64,000 nucleotides of DNA from contig NC_060061.1 in the NCBI RefSeq assembly GCF_020283565.1, forward strand, positions 21,613,362 to 21,677,361. The letters run 5' to 3'. Shown here one piece after another: positions 21,359-31,503 of this stretch. Numbering within the stretch: position 1 is the stretch's first letter; every line of letters begins with the position of its first letter. Under the pieces are notes generated by a model that did no database searches, was not told the DNA's origin, and saw only the letters and a program-made list of their open reading frames with translations. Source of the stretch: Trifolium pratense. Taxonomy: Eukaryota; Streptophyta; Magnoliopsida; Fabales; Fabaceae. Position numbers and translations under genes: made by a program.

Positions 21359-23010
21359 GATTTTTTTTTCATACTCCTACATTTATCTCTTTACCCCAAC
21401 ATATTTTAAAATATTCTCATTCTACCCTTATATTAAAGTGGGTTGGTATGTTAAATGTGTGCTGATATGTTAAAAGTGTGTTGGTATGTTAATTAAAGTA
21501 TGATGATATGTTAAAAGTGTGTTGGTATGTTAAAACTACATCAAAAGTATGTTGGTATGTTAAAACTACATCAAAAGTGTGCTGGTATGTTAAAAGTATG
21601 TTGATATGTTAAAACTGCATCAAAAGTGTGCTATCTTCACCCAATCCATATGAGTTCCTTGTTCCTGTTAAATAAGCTTTGGATTCGCCATCCATTCCAA
21701 TATACTTTCTCGAGACTTGTTTTCTAGTTTTACTTGTATGTCTTAAATTTCTCTTTTCTTTTGACTGCCACTTTGAACTATCTTTTTCTACTCCATCGCC
21801 AACAATATCGTGACCAACAGCTGAACTGGTACTACCAAATTCATTCTTAAACCCATTTCTCAATGGAAAAGCTTCTGATTGATTAGCTTGACAAGATTGT
21901 TGTTCCAATGCACTAACTTGAGGCATGCCGGATGAGCAAGAAACAAGTGTGGGTGACAAACCTAACAGAAGAAATTACAACAATAATGTGAGGTAATTAT
22001 CCAACATATAGCTAACCTGATGCAGCATAGAAGAAATATAATCAAACTTAGGAAAGGACAACCTTCACATAGACAATTACAACAATTATGCTTACTCCAC
22101 ACCTAGAGCTTGAAGAAGAAACTTTAAACAATCAGTTTGCACACTACTATTGGAACGTTTAAAAGTAATAACCACAACAACAACAACAAAAACAAAAAAT
22201 ACCGGGTAATGACCTCAATTGGGAAGGGGGGAAATTATGTGCTTTAGATAAGTTTTCTTCTGCAGCAAAGTAACATAAATGCAACTTGCTCAAGTGCAAA
22301 ATTGAAGGGCTGCATATTGTACGTTTTTATCTTTCTATTGAAGTTGTTCATAAAGCCATGCCTCAACTTAACTCATTAAACTGTTGCAAATCATGATGTA
22401 TGATTCATTTTCCATCTCTCATTTGAAAATTCCATGTTATGTTTTAAGCAGTTCATGAACTATTTTACATGTATATGGAACACACCAAACTAAACAGTAT
22501 TACAGTAACACATAAATCTACCATGAAACCAAAAGGCAAAGTTAGCAAATGCTAGGGGAAGTTGCATTCTCACAAGCAGCCTCAGCAGCACTATCTGAAT
22601 TGTTAATTTCCATTGCAGAACTTTGAAGTGATTTTGAATAATTTTGAAAGTGTTTTGGTGTCGCAACTCATCCTTGGTTTGATGCAATTTTTTCCAGAAT
22701 TTTTCATTTAGCCACGGTTTTAGCCACAGTTTCACGGTGTAACCATGACTAATTACATACCAAGATACTTTTGAAAAGTGTTCCGATAAAATATGTTAAA
22801 GAGATAAATGTAATTTTAATATACCAGCACACTTTTAACATACTAACACATTTTTAATACATCAGCACACTTTAATTAACATACCAACACACTTTTAACA
22901 TACCAGTACACTTTTAACATACTAGCACACTTTAATATAAGGGTAGAATGAGAATATTTTAAAATATGTTGGGGTAAATAGATAAATGTAGGGGTAGAAA
23001 AAAAATTCAC
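21359..23010. mobile_element. Pack-type Mutator-like TIR element
   Basis: A perfect 9-bp flank duplication TTTCTTATT is present (21350-21358 and 23011-23019). The TIRs run about 80 bases and read CTACATTTATCTCTTTACCC on the left and the reverse of it on the right, followed by ATATTTTAAAATATTCTCAT. Inside each TIR is a subterminal array of TGTTAAAAGTGTGTTGGTAT-type repeats. The middle contains gene-like sequence on the - strand (21609-21959 and around 22560-22620). No transposase is present, so it depends on another element. Confidence 0.75.
21609..21959 (-). pseudogene. Captured exon-like fragment, perhaps PWWP-family (At1g51745-like)
   Basis: A 116-codon open stretch has no ATG of its own at the 5' end and is preceded by a TTAG splice-acceptor-like site. 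It contains SSKWQSKEKRNLRHTSKTRK and QVSRKYIGMDGES, which reminds me of the region C-terminal to the PWWP domain in plant At1g51745-like proteins (KWQLKGKRN). The assignment rests on that memory only. Its position inside a TIR element supports capture. Confidence 0.35.
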
Positions 23011-23251
23011 TTTCTTATTGTGTATTTGTGATATTAAATTATCCAATATCACTCCAATTTAAAAAATGGAAATAGTGATTTATTCATCGTTGTATTAATA
23101 TTTATATTGAATTGAACAAATATTTACTCACACGTAATTTTTCTTTTTCTTTTAACTAGACATAAAATTTAGTAAAAAAAAAATTAGACACGGAATTAAT
23201 ATTTATTGAACAATTTTGATTAAATAAAACATTTCAAAACTCGAATAAAAC

Positions 23252-23342
23252 ATAAGTCACTAGGTTTAGTCTAATGGTGAAGGATTTCGGTAGTATGCTC
23301 TAGGTCCTGGGTTCGATCTTCAGCTTATTGTAAACAAAAAAG
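23252..23342 (+). mobile_element. Short tRNA-derived SINE
   Basis: A 91-base insert is flanked by a perfect 16-bp repeat AAAACTCGAATAAAAC (23236-23251 and 23343-23358). It contains A-box-like TTTAGTCTAATGGTGAAGG and B-box-like GGGTTCGATC in tRNA spacing, and ends in an A-rich tail GTAAACAAAAAAG. Long target copies plus an A-rich tail are typical of target-primed SINE insertion. Confidence 0.8.
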
Positions 23343-23682
23343 AAAACTCGAATAAAACTTTAAGTTTTTTCTAAATACACACATTCAAGTGAAATAAAAC
23401 TTTAATATTTATTTTTATTATCATTAAGTGAAATTTATAAGAATAATCCTAAATATGTGAATCTAATTTTTTTTGTTTAGTGAGACCCATTTTTTAATGT
23501 ATTAAAAAAGTGACATTAACTATTTTTTTTTTGGCATTTAACTCTTTTTACAAGGGTGACAATAACGCTGTTCAGAACAATTTATAAGCTAGGTTGAATT
23601 TCTAGTTTCCTTATCTCAATAAAGTCAAGACGTCTTAGTTTCATACAAGGAAAAAAGAAATTTTTGATAAAGTTGAAAAAAG

Positions 23683-23754
23683 TTCCATTGCCGGGAATCG
23701 AACCCGGGTCTCCTGGGTGAAAGCCAGATATCCTAACCGCTGGACGACAATGGA
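23683..23754 (-). tRNA. tRNA-Glu (UUC)
   Basis: A 72-nt cloverleaf on the - strand. The acceptor pair is TCCATTG with CAATGGA and discriminator A. The D arm is GTCCAGCGGTTAGGAT, the anticodon arm CTGGCTTTCACCCAG gives anticodon UUC, and the T arm is CCCGGGTTCGATTCCCGG. It matches the standard plant tRNA-Glu with an A-T pair replacing G-C at one acceptor position on each strand, so the stem still pairs. Confidence 0.93.
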
Positions 23755-23870
23755 AGTTGATATTAATTTTGTCCAACACCTGTATTTGTAATCCATATAT
23801 GGCAACAAACAATAACGTTTCTCTCTTTTCCTTTTGTCTTCTTTGTTATTATCAATTTCTTGTTATGGTA

Positions 23871-24101
23871 CTCTGTTCGTCCTAAAACTTTGGAATTTTG
23901 CACGAAAATTAAGAAATGATAAGTAAAATCATTTTTATCCTTATGTTATTAAGAAAGATAAAATATATTTAATTAATGATTTAACTTTTGTAAGAGTACA
24001 AATGGTAAAGTATCAATAAATATGTATTGATTTCTTAAAAAGACTAAAATTTTGGGACAAAATTAAAAAGCTAAAAAATTAAAGAATTGAGACGGAGAGA
24101 G
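23871..24101. mobile_element. Stowaway-like MITE
   Basis: The termini are CTCTGTTCGTCC and GACGGAGAGAG, bounded by TA on both sides (23869-23870 and 24102-24103). It is 231 bp, AT-rich and non-coding. The Tc1/mariner Stowaway class usually begins CTCCCTCCGTCC. Confidence 0.75.
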
Positions 24102-24103
24102 TA

Positions 24104-24551
24104 ATTACTACGATAGCATTTTGACAGAAAAGTTAGCATCATATATTTTTTAAAGGAAACAAATTAATTTATCATTATTGGAAAAAATAGTTTTAATTTA
24201 ATACTCGAGGATGAGGATTAACTATATACATATTCACCCCATGTTAGCTTGTCTCTTATAAAATTCAACCATGAAGTTTGAACAAAATGACTTATTAAAA
24301 TTGTCTACCACCACTTTTGCATCCAATTCATAAATGACGGTTTTAAATTCTAATTCCCCTTTGTCAAAAAATAAATAAATCATAATTCCCCAAGATGGCT
24401 TGTAACAACCTATGTGCTTCACCTTCTACACCAAGCAAAATAAAATAACATTACGTTTTAGCTTGACAAAACCTGCACTGGTCTCGAATACACATTCCAA
24501 TATTTATTATCACCAAAAGTTGCATTCATATTTCACTTTATTTTACCAACA
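24104..24551. other. AT-rich spacer, nothing recognised
   Basis: Only short unrelated frames are present. Confidence 0.4.
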
Positions 24552-24560
24552 GGTGGTTTT

Positions 24561-25472
24561 GAAGGTTTCTCTCCCGACCCTCCTCATTTCTTTTTTACCC
24601 CCTGAATTTCTATTTTTGCCCTTGGAGGGTACTTCGGTTTATACGAACCGAATTTTTTTGTCATGCTAAAAAAATTCGGTTTATATAAACCGAAATATTG
24701 TGTTCCAATTTTTTTATCAGCTTTCCTGCATAAATTCTGCATGAGACCCTCAACTTCCACAATTTATTTGAAATACTAAACGATGTCCAATTTGAGTAAA
24801 CGACCACTCGTTGGAAAGCTTAGGGTGTCAAGAATACAAATATAATTTTTGTTTTGAGGGTTAACTATCCAATTGGTTCAGTTTGACCAAATAATGAGTA
24901 CTGGTACAAAAACAGAGCATAAACTTTTCTCAAACTTGTAGGTAGATTTTCTCATACTATACTTAATGAAATTTAACAATTCCGGTGTCAATCTTGTAGT
25001 AAAATTTGTCTTCTTTACACTGGATCAAAAATCATTAGCATACGACTTATATTCAGAGAGCTATGATAAATTTATCACAGGTATCTCTACAACATTTTAT
25101 AGAAACTTTGCTCAAACTTGTAGGTAGATTTTCTCATACTATACTTAATGAAATTTAATAATTCCGGTGTCAATCTTGTAGTAAATTTTGTCTTCTTTAC
25201 ACTGGATTAAAAATCATTAGCATACGACCTATATTCAGAGAGATATGCTAAATTTACCACAGGTAGCTCTACACGAATTTTCACATAAATTTTCCTTCTT
25301 TTGGGGGGTATATGTTATTTCGGTTTATATAAACCGAATTTTTTTTCCATGTTTAAAAACTTCAGTTTATATAAACCGAAGTTTGTTGGCAAAATTTTTT
25401 TATACCGCAAGGGGCAAAATGGGATTTTTGGGGGGTAGAAAAGAAATGAGGGGGGTCGGGAGAGAAAACATC
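24561..25472. mobile_element. Mutator-like MITE with internal palindromes and a 185-bp duplication
   Basis: It is flanked by a perfect 9-bp duplication GGTGGTTTT (24552-24560 and 25473-25481). TIRs of about 45 bp begin with TTTCTCTCCCGACCC and match on both ends. Each arm carries two copies of a 20-bp palindrome, TTCGGTTTATATAAACCGAA or a near variant (24633-24652, 24675-24694, 25319-25338, 25361-25380). The middle is a tandem duplication with period about 185 bp (around 24913-25097 and 25098-25275). Non-coding. Confidence 0.85.
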
Positions 25473-25481
25473 GGTGGTTTT

Positions 25482-25599
25482 AGCCACTCAACACAAGTTG
25501 ATCGAGTACCATGCCCATCACCTTGGTTGTCGCACGACTTTGTCCATTGCCATGCAGGGCCGACCAAGGCCCAGTGCAGGAGGTGCTACGGAGCTGGAC
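25482..25599. other. Spacer fragment of an older repeat
   Basis: A moderately GC-rich strip (CAGGGCCGACCAAGGCCCAG) lies between two MITEs. It continues after 25798 with GGGGGCCTCCAG. It looks like an older repeat, but I could not assign it. Confidence 0.3.
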
Positions 25600-25609
25600 C
25601 TCTATTTTC

Positions 25610-25788
25610 AAAATTTTCTCAACTCACCTACTCACTTTCTCCCCTACCCCTAGTAATTCAGAAAACGTTTTCCGAATCTTTTGTAGTGTAAATTTTACAC
25701 TAGAAAAACAGTTCGGAACGTATTTTCCGAATTTTTTTGTGCGCTAGGGGAGTAGGCGAGAAAGTGAGTGAGTGGGATGAGAAAATTT
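25610..25788. mobile_element. Short TIR MITE with 10-bp target duplication
   Basis: The 179-bp element is flanked by perfect CTCTATTTTC copies (25600-25609 and 25789-25798). The left arm AAAATTTTCTCAACTCACCT, followed by ACTCACTTTCTCCCCTACC, pairs with the right arm ending GGGATGAGAAAATTT. The centre contains paired TTTTCCGAAT words. Confidence 0.85.
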
Positions 25789-25894
25789 CTCTATTTTCTG
25801 GGGGCCTCCAGTTTTTTGTATGCTGCAGTGTACCCAGTCCAATAAATGTTATATCTGTTAAAAAATAAAAAAAAGGAAAGGGCCAAATAAATGT

Positions 25895-26775
25895 GAATTT
25901 TTTTTTCTACCCCAACAATTGTCAATCTACCCCAACATTAATTTTGAATGGACGAATTTGCCCTCATATATAAACTAAAACTTTGAAGAAATTTTTTCTA
26001 TTTTTTTTTTACCTGAACACTTTGAAAAAAAGTGTGTAGGTATGTAAAATTTTTCCAAATTTATTTTGTTACCTACACACTTTGGAAAAAAGTGTTCAGG
26101 TATGTAAAATTTTTCTAATTTTTTTTTGTTACCTGAACACTTTGAAAAAAAGTGTGTAGGTATGTAAAATTTTTCCAAATTTATTTTGTTACCTACACAT
26201 TTTGGAAAAAAGTGTTCAGGTATGTAAAATTTTTCTAATTTTTTTTTGTTACCTAAACACTTTGAAAAAAAGTGTGTAGGTATGTAAAAAAAAAATTACT
26301 TTTTTTCCAAAGTAATAGGTAACAAAATAAATTAGGAATTTTTTTTTTGTTACCTATTACTTTGGAAAAAAGTAATTTTTTTTTTACATACCTACACAGT
26401 TTTTTCCATAATGTGTAGGTAACAAAATAAATTTGGAAAAATTTTACATACCTACACACTTTTTTTCAAAGTGTTCAGGTAACAAAAAAAAATTAGAAAT
26501 TTTTTACATACCTACACATTTTTTTTCAAATTGTTCAGGTAACAAAAAAAAATTAGAAATATTTTACATACCTGGACACTTTTTTCCAAAGTGTGTAGGT
26601 AACAAAATAAATTTGAAAAAATTTTACATACCTACACACTTTTTTTCAAAGTGTTCAGGTAAAAAAAAATTAAAAAAAATTTCTTCAAGGTTTTAGTTTA
26701 TATATGAGGGTAAATTCGTCCATTCAAAATTAATGTTGGGGTAGATTGATAATTATTGGGTTAAAAAAAAAATTC
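25895..26775. mobile_element. Long foldback element of 60-bp palindromic units
   Basis: Both ends begin GAATTTTTTTT, and flanks AATAAATGT and AGTAAATGT match at 8 of 9 bases. The arms share a unique 60-base cap (TTTAGTTTATATATGAGGG on the right). Between them are tandem units of about 60 bp built on ACCTACACACTTT and AAAGTGTTCAGGT, which pair with each other within each unit. Around 26330 the orientation of the array flips, making one large palindrome of nearly 880 bp. Open frames at 25975-26178 and 26433-26696 are repeat artefacts. Confidence 0.85.
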
Positions 26776-26784
26776 AGTAAATGT

Positions 26785-27500
26785 TACCCTTTCTGTTCAA
26801 CAAAAATAAAAGAAGGCCCAAGTAAAAACGTGGGAATGGTCCATCACATTAAAACGTTAAAAAAAAAAGTTGTTGCTTCTTTTCCATACAAACCAACACC
26901 TCCACGGCTCCACTGCACTATTATTATTATATTAACATATGAATTTTTTTATTTTTTTATTTTTTTGACTCAATTTGAATTTTTTTATTGTTAGCTACAC
27001 ATTACAACCATATTTTTTTTTTATTATTGATGTGATTTATAATTTAAACAAGGATTTTTTTAATTTTTTTTTATTAAGAATCCATTTTTAACATTTAAGT
27101 CGGGCCTCCAAATAATTAGGACCGGCACTATTGCCATGGATTTAAAAACGATGCTGCACGCTGGACATTATTTGTAAAACGACATTGAGATTATGATTCA
27201 AGATGTTTTCTATTTGAAATTCAGTCTTACAGAAGAAATTTTTTATTTGAGATTTTGTATTAACTTTATTATCCAGTTTATTTATTGTCTATTTCAACTG
27301 TAGTTCAATCGGTTGAACCATAACTCAAAAATCTTGTCGGTTCAACCTCCACCCTAATTTTTTAAACATTGAACTTAAAGTTAATTTTAAGTTTTTAAAA
27401 CTGAACATTTTTCTCTTTTCATTTTCTATTCAACAAAAAAGAAAGAGATAGAAACATGTATCTTTGATATTTCTCTTCTATTTTATATTTCTCTTCTATT
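26785..27500. other. AT-rich spacer, nothing firm
   Basis: A repeat-like strip GTCGGGCCTCCAAATAATTA near 27100 echoes sequence at 25800. No genes were recognised. Confidence 0.35.
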
Positions 27501-27504
27501 TTCT

Positions 27505-29904
27505 GGTAAATAAGGTTTTACCCCTGCAAAATAGGCTAGTTTTGCGTTACCCTCCTGCAATTTTTTTTTTGTGATTACCCCCTGTAAAATGAAGATTCTA
27601 TCATTTACCTCCTCAGTCGATAACATGAATGCTGACTGGTCAATATTGATGATGTGGCACGTACAAGTGGAATTAATTTATTTTATATTTATTTTTTTAT
27701 TGTCAATTCATTAATGAATGTATAATTATTATTTTTTTAATTAAAAAAAACTGAAAAAAAAGAAGAAAAAAACGATAGTAATTGGGGTTGAAGGTTCATC
27801 TTCTTCAATATTGCTATAATTTCATCATTCTCTTCAAAAAAATCAAAAACAACAAAAGTTATCCCCTCTCTAAGAAAAGAAAATCAATCAACACACCACT
27901 CAACACCTAAATCTTCATCACTTACTTATTCATCATCTTCAAACCCAAATCTTCATCACTCAAACCCAAATCATCTAAACCTGTCATCTTGAACGAAAAC
28001 AAGATAAACCTTCATCGTCACCTTCGCCGAAACCCACAAAAACCTTTATCTTCACCTTTGATTTTTGTTTTCAGATCTGGAAAATATTCATTAAACCTAA
28101 AGTTCCGGAAAATATTCCTTGTTAACACAAAAAAGTTCATCAAACTGTAGATCTGGAAAATATTCATTAAACTTAAATTAATAACTCAAACCTTCATCCA
28201 AGAATTGAAGAGTTTTGGAAAGTTTAAGTTTTTTGTTACTTTGACTTAGTTTTGTATCGTATAGTTGTGGTTATAGAAGAGAAATAATTTAGGGTTGTTA
28301 ATAAGACGTGAAATTTGAGAGAAATTTGGGTAAGAAGATTTTGTTGATTGTTTGAGATTTGATTTGTGATTACACCGAGAAGAAGAAGAACAAGAATGTT
28401 TATAAATAAATGGGTAAATGATCATTTACCCCCCTGCAAAATAAGCAAATTTTCGTTTACCCCCCTATGCAGATTTTTTTTCTGTTTACCCCCCCTGCAA
28501 AAAATAGATTCACTCATTTTGCCCCCTGTGTGTACAGCAGGACATGTGATTGTGCAAATTTGCTGACGTGGCTTGTACACGTGGAAAAAACATTTATATT
28601 TATTTTTAACTTCCACGTCAGATAATATTTTTTTTTAAAAAAAAATTTAAATTTTTTTCCTACAAAATTAATAAAACGAATTTTTTTTCCAAAATAAAAA
28701 GAAAATCCTACAAATAAAATTTTTTTCCCTACAAAATTTTAAAAAATTCCTACAAATAGTTTTTTTCGTACAAAATTATTATTTTTTTCCTAAAATAAAA
28801 AAACGAATTTTCATATTTTTCTCCCAAATAAAGTTTATTTTTAAGATATTAAAAAATTATTTTCAAATCTTTTTTATTTAAAAAAAACAGAATCTTCGCC
28901 GGTTTGCTTCCACCGTCGTGATCATATTCGTCGTCATCTTCTTCAATCACCGGAATCGTCTTCTACTTCGTTATTGTCTTCTGCTTCCTTCTATTTTTCT
29001 AATTCTAGGACAAATAATTTTGGTATAAGAGGAAAATACGAATAAACTTCTTTTTCTATTTTTTTTAATTCAAAGAGATTAACAAAAAAATAATGTTTTG
29101 TTTTTAAAAAATAAAGATCATGTTTTTTTAATTCAAAAAGATTTGAAAATAAATCTTTAAAATTTTTATTTTGAAAATAAACTTTATTTTGGAGTAAATA
29201 TTTATTTTGGGAGCAAAATAAGAAAATTCATTTTTTTTTGTTGGAAATTTTTTTAAATTCTTTGTAGGAAAAAAAATTACTTTTTTTGCAGGAAATGTTT
29301 TAAAAAATTTTGTAGGAAAAAAAATTTATTTGTAGGATTTTTTTGGGAAAAAAAAAAATCCGTTTTTTTATTTTGTAGAAATTTTTTTTTAAAAAAAATA
29401 TATTATCTGACGTGGAATTTAAAAAATAAATATTAATTATTTTTTCCACGTGTACAAGCCATGTCAGCAGATTTGCACATTCACATGTCCTGCTGTACAC
29501 ACGGGGGGCAAAATGAGTGAATCTATTTTTTGCAGGGGGGTAAACAGAAAAAAAATCTGCATAGGGGGGTAAACGAAAATTTGCTTATTTTGCAGGGGGG
29601 TAAATGATCATTTACCCTAAATAAATTCTATTAACAATTTTTTTTAATTTCTTTTTCTTTTTGAAAATTTAATAATTATATTAAGTTATTTATCTACGTG
29701 GCACAAAAACTTTAATAAAAAATGAATGAAAAGCTACACATGCATCCCACGTCATCAATTTTGTCCAGTCAATATTCATGTTGTTGACTGAGGGGGGTAA
29801 ATGATGGAATCTTCATTTTACAAGGGGTAATCACAATTATTTTTTTTTTTGCAGGGGGTAACGCAAAACTGGCCTATTTTGCAGGGGGTAAAACCCTATT
29901 TACC
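27505..29904. mobile_element. Outer TIR element, host of a nested relative
   Basis: The left end GGTAAATAAGGTTTTACCCC, then TGCAAAATAGGC, is mirrored at 29870-29904. Similarity between the arms extends about 170 bases, through words such as GTCAATATTGATGATGTGG and CCACGTCATCAATTTTG. The inner element 28412-29617 sits inside it. Clear target copies were not found. The unique interior is TC-rich and non-coding. Confidence 0.75.
28412..29617. mobile_element. Nested TIR element with 20-bp palindromic tips
   Basis: A perfect 9-bp duplication TAAATAAAT flanks it (28403-28411 and 29618-29626). Each end is the perfect palindrome GGGTAAATGATCATTTACCC (28412-28431 and 29598-29617), followed by three CCCCCCTGCA-type blocks. 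TIR similarity runs for over 200 bases to near CACGTGGAAAAAA. The interior is AT-rich with a small GC-richer centre (28890-29000). The ends resemble those of the outer element, so both belong to one family. Confidence 0.85.
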
Positions 29905-29934
29905 CTTTTCTATTTCTCTTATATCAAGTTTCTT

Positions 29935-31295
29935 TCTAACAACCCAACACAATATAACAGATATGATAGTAACCTAGGGTTTACATTAGAATACCAATAG
30001 CTTAACTTGTCAAAAGCTTACAAGGCAATATATAATATTTAATGTGATACTAACCTAAAAGTCCAATAACATAAGTCCTATTATCTAACACTTCCCCACA
30101 AACTCACGATGAGTCAATATGGCATATCGAGAGTTTGTCAAACAAAAAATGAAGAACATACTTAATAAGAAAAAATTCAAAACTTCTATTTGTAATACTA
30201 CCCCTCAAGTTAAAGCTTACTAAGCTTTAAGTTTGTTACAAAATATACACTGAAAATAAATCATCCCAACTAATATCATAACCAAGAGCAACAATCAGGA
30301 GCCAAACGATGTGAACTATCATCCAAATAAAGAACCATCCGATAGAAGAACCAAACAGAAGTGCAATCAATCAAAAGAAACAACAGGGAGAAATGCAATT
30401 AATCAGAAGAAGCGATATAGGGAGAAGTGCAATGCAATGCAATCAAAAACAATAGAAAGAAGTGCAATGCAATCAGAAGAATCAATAGGGAGAAGTGCAA
30501 TGCAATCAGAAGATAAGTGCAATACGGAGAAAGTGCAATGCAATCAGAAGAAACAATAGGGAGAAGTGCAATGCAATCGAAAGAGAAATGAAATAGGGAG
30601 AAGTGCGATGCAATCAGAAGAAACAATAGGGAGAAGTGCGATGCAATCAGAAGAATCAATAAAGAGAAGTACAATGCAATAGGTAGAAGTGTCATCAAAC
30701 AGAAGAAACCAATAGGGAGAAGTGCAATGCAATCAATTAGAAGAATCAATACGGAGAAATGCAATCAATTAGGCAAACTGAACCAAACTAAACCGATCAA
30801 ACCAAACAAAAACTAATTGAAAAACAGACTAACTCGCAAAACTCATATCAGACACCACAAAACAAACCGAACAACTACCAAAATTAGGAACCATGACCAA
30901 ATCATATGTTCTTGTAACAAATGAAAAGAAAATAATACTACCAAAATGTATTGCAGCGACCAAGCACGTCTGCACTTTTGTTAGGAATCCAAAATTGAAC
31001 CATGTTCCTTCTTTGATCAATTTCTTCAAAACAACCGAAAATTACTAACAAACACAATATTCTCAAACTATTGAGAATACAATCATGATTGCATGTTCAA
31101 GGCGGATCAAACCTTGCTCTGATACCATGTTAAATTTTAGAGATGCAAAATAGAGAAATAAACAAAAGGAGGCTAGGGTTTACATTAAAATACCAATAGT
31201 TTAACTTGTTAAAAGCTTACAAGGCAATATATAATAATAATACTTAATGAGCTACTAACCTAAAAGCCCAATAACATAAGTTCTATTTTCTAACA
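29935..31295 (-). mobile_element. Small non-coding LTR retroelement (TRIM/LARD-like)
   Basis: The right LTR is 31128-31295 (168 bp, TG...CA when read on the - strand). A matching copy ends at 30090; its outer end is degraded. On the - strand the right LTR is followed by TGGTATCAGAGC (31127-31116), a perfect initiator tRNA-Met primer site. A polypurine tract TGTGGGGAAG abuts the left LTR. The inside has no gag or pol and carries a minisatellite. Confidence 0.75.
30365..30765. repeat. Minisatellite inside the small LTR element
   Basis: Variable units of roughly 30-40 bp are built on AGGGAGAAGTGCAATGCAATC followed by AGAAGAAAC. About a dozen units are present with many deletions. Long open frames on either strand here (for example 30399-30764) are repeat artefacts. 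Confidence 0.8.
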
Positions 31296-31503
31296 ATGAG
31301 ATACCTACAGAAACAATCATGATTTGGGATCCCTTTTTACAATTAAAGTTGTATATATAAAATAAAAGGACACCAAATAGAAGAGAATATGTAGAGCCTT
31401 GTTCATTCATTTAATTCTAAAAAATATACAAATTTTTTAATTGTCACAAATTTTCATGTACTTCCAAAATAAAAGAGAATATAAATGTAGAGCCTCTGCA
31501 TTT

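Noticed and set aside
23262..23325. Second tRNA gene
   Set aside because: It has A- and B-box-like parts but no acceptor stem pairing, and it is bounded by a 16-bp target copy, so a SINE explains it better.
25975..26696. Repeated peptides containing FYIPTHFFSKCSGNKKK
   Set aside because: They result from translating the 60-bp foldback units; the same peptide appears on both strands.
27505..29904. Target duplication of the outer element
   Set aside because: Flanks CTATTTTCT and CTTTTCTAT share words but do not align as a clean 9-bp copy.
30311..30764. Long frames on both strands, one Leu/Ile/Ser-rich like a membrane protein
   Set aside because: They are phase-preserving translations of a minisatellite.
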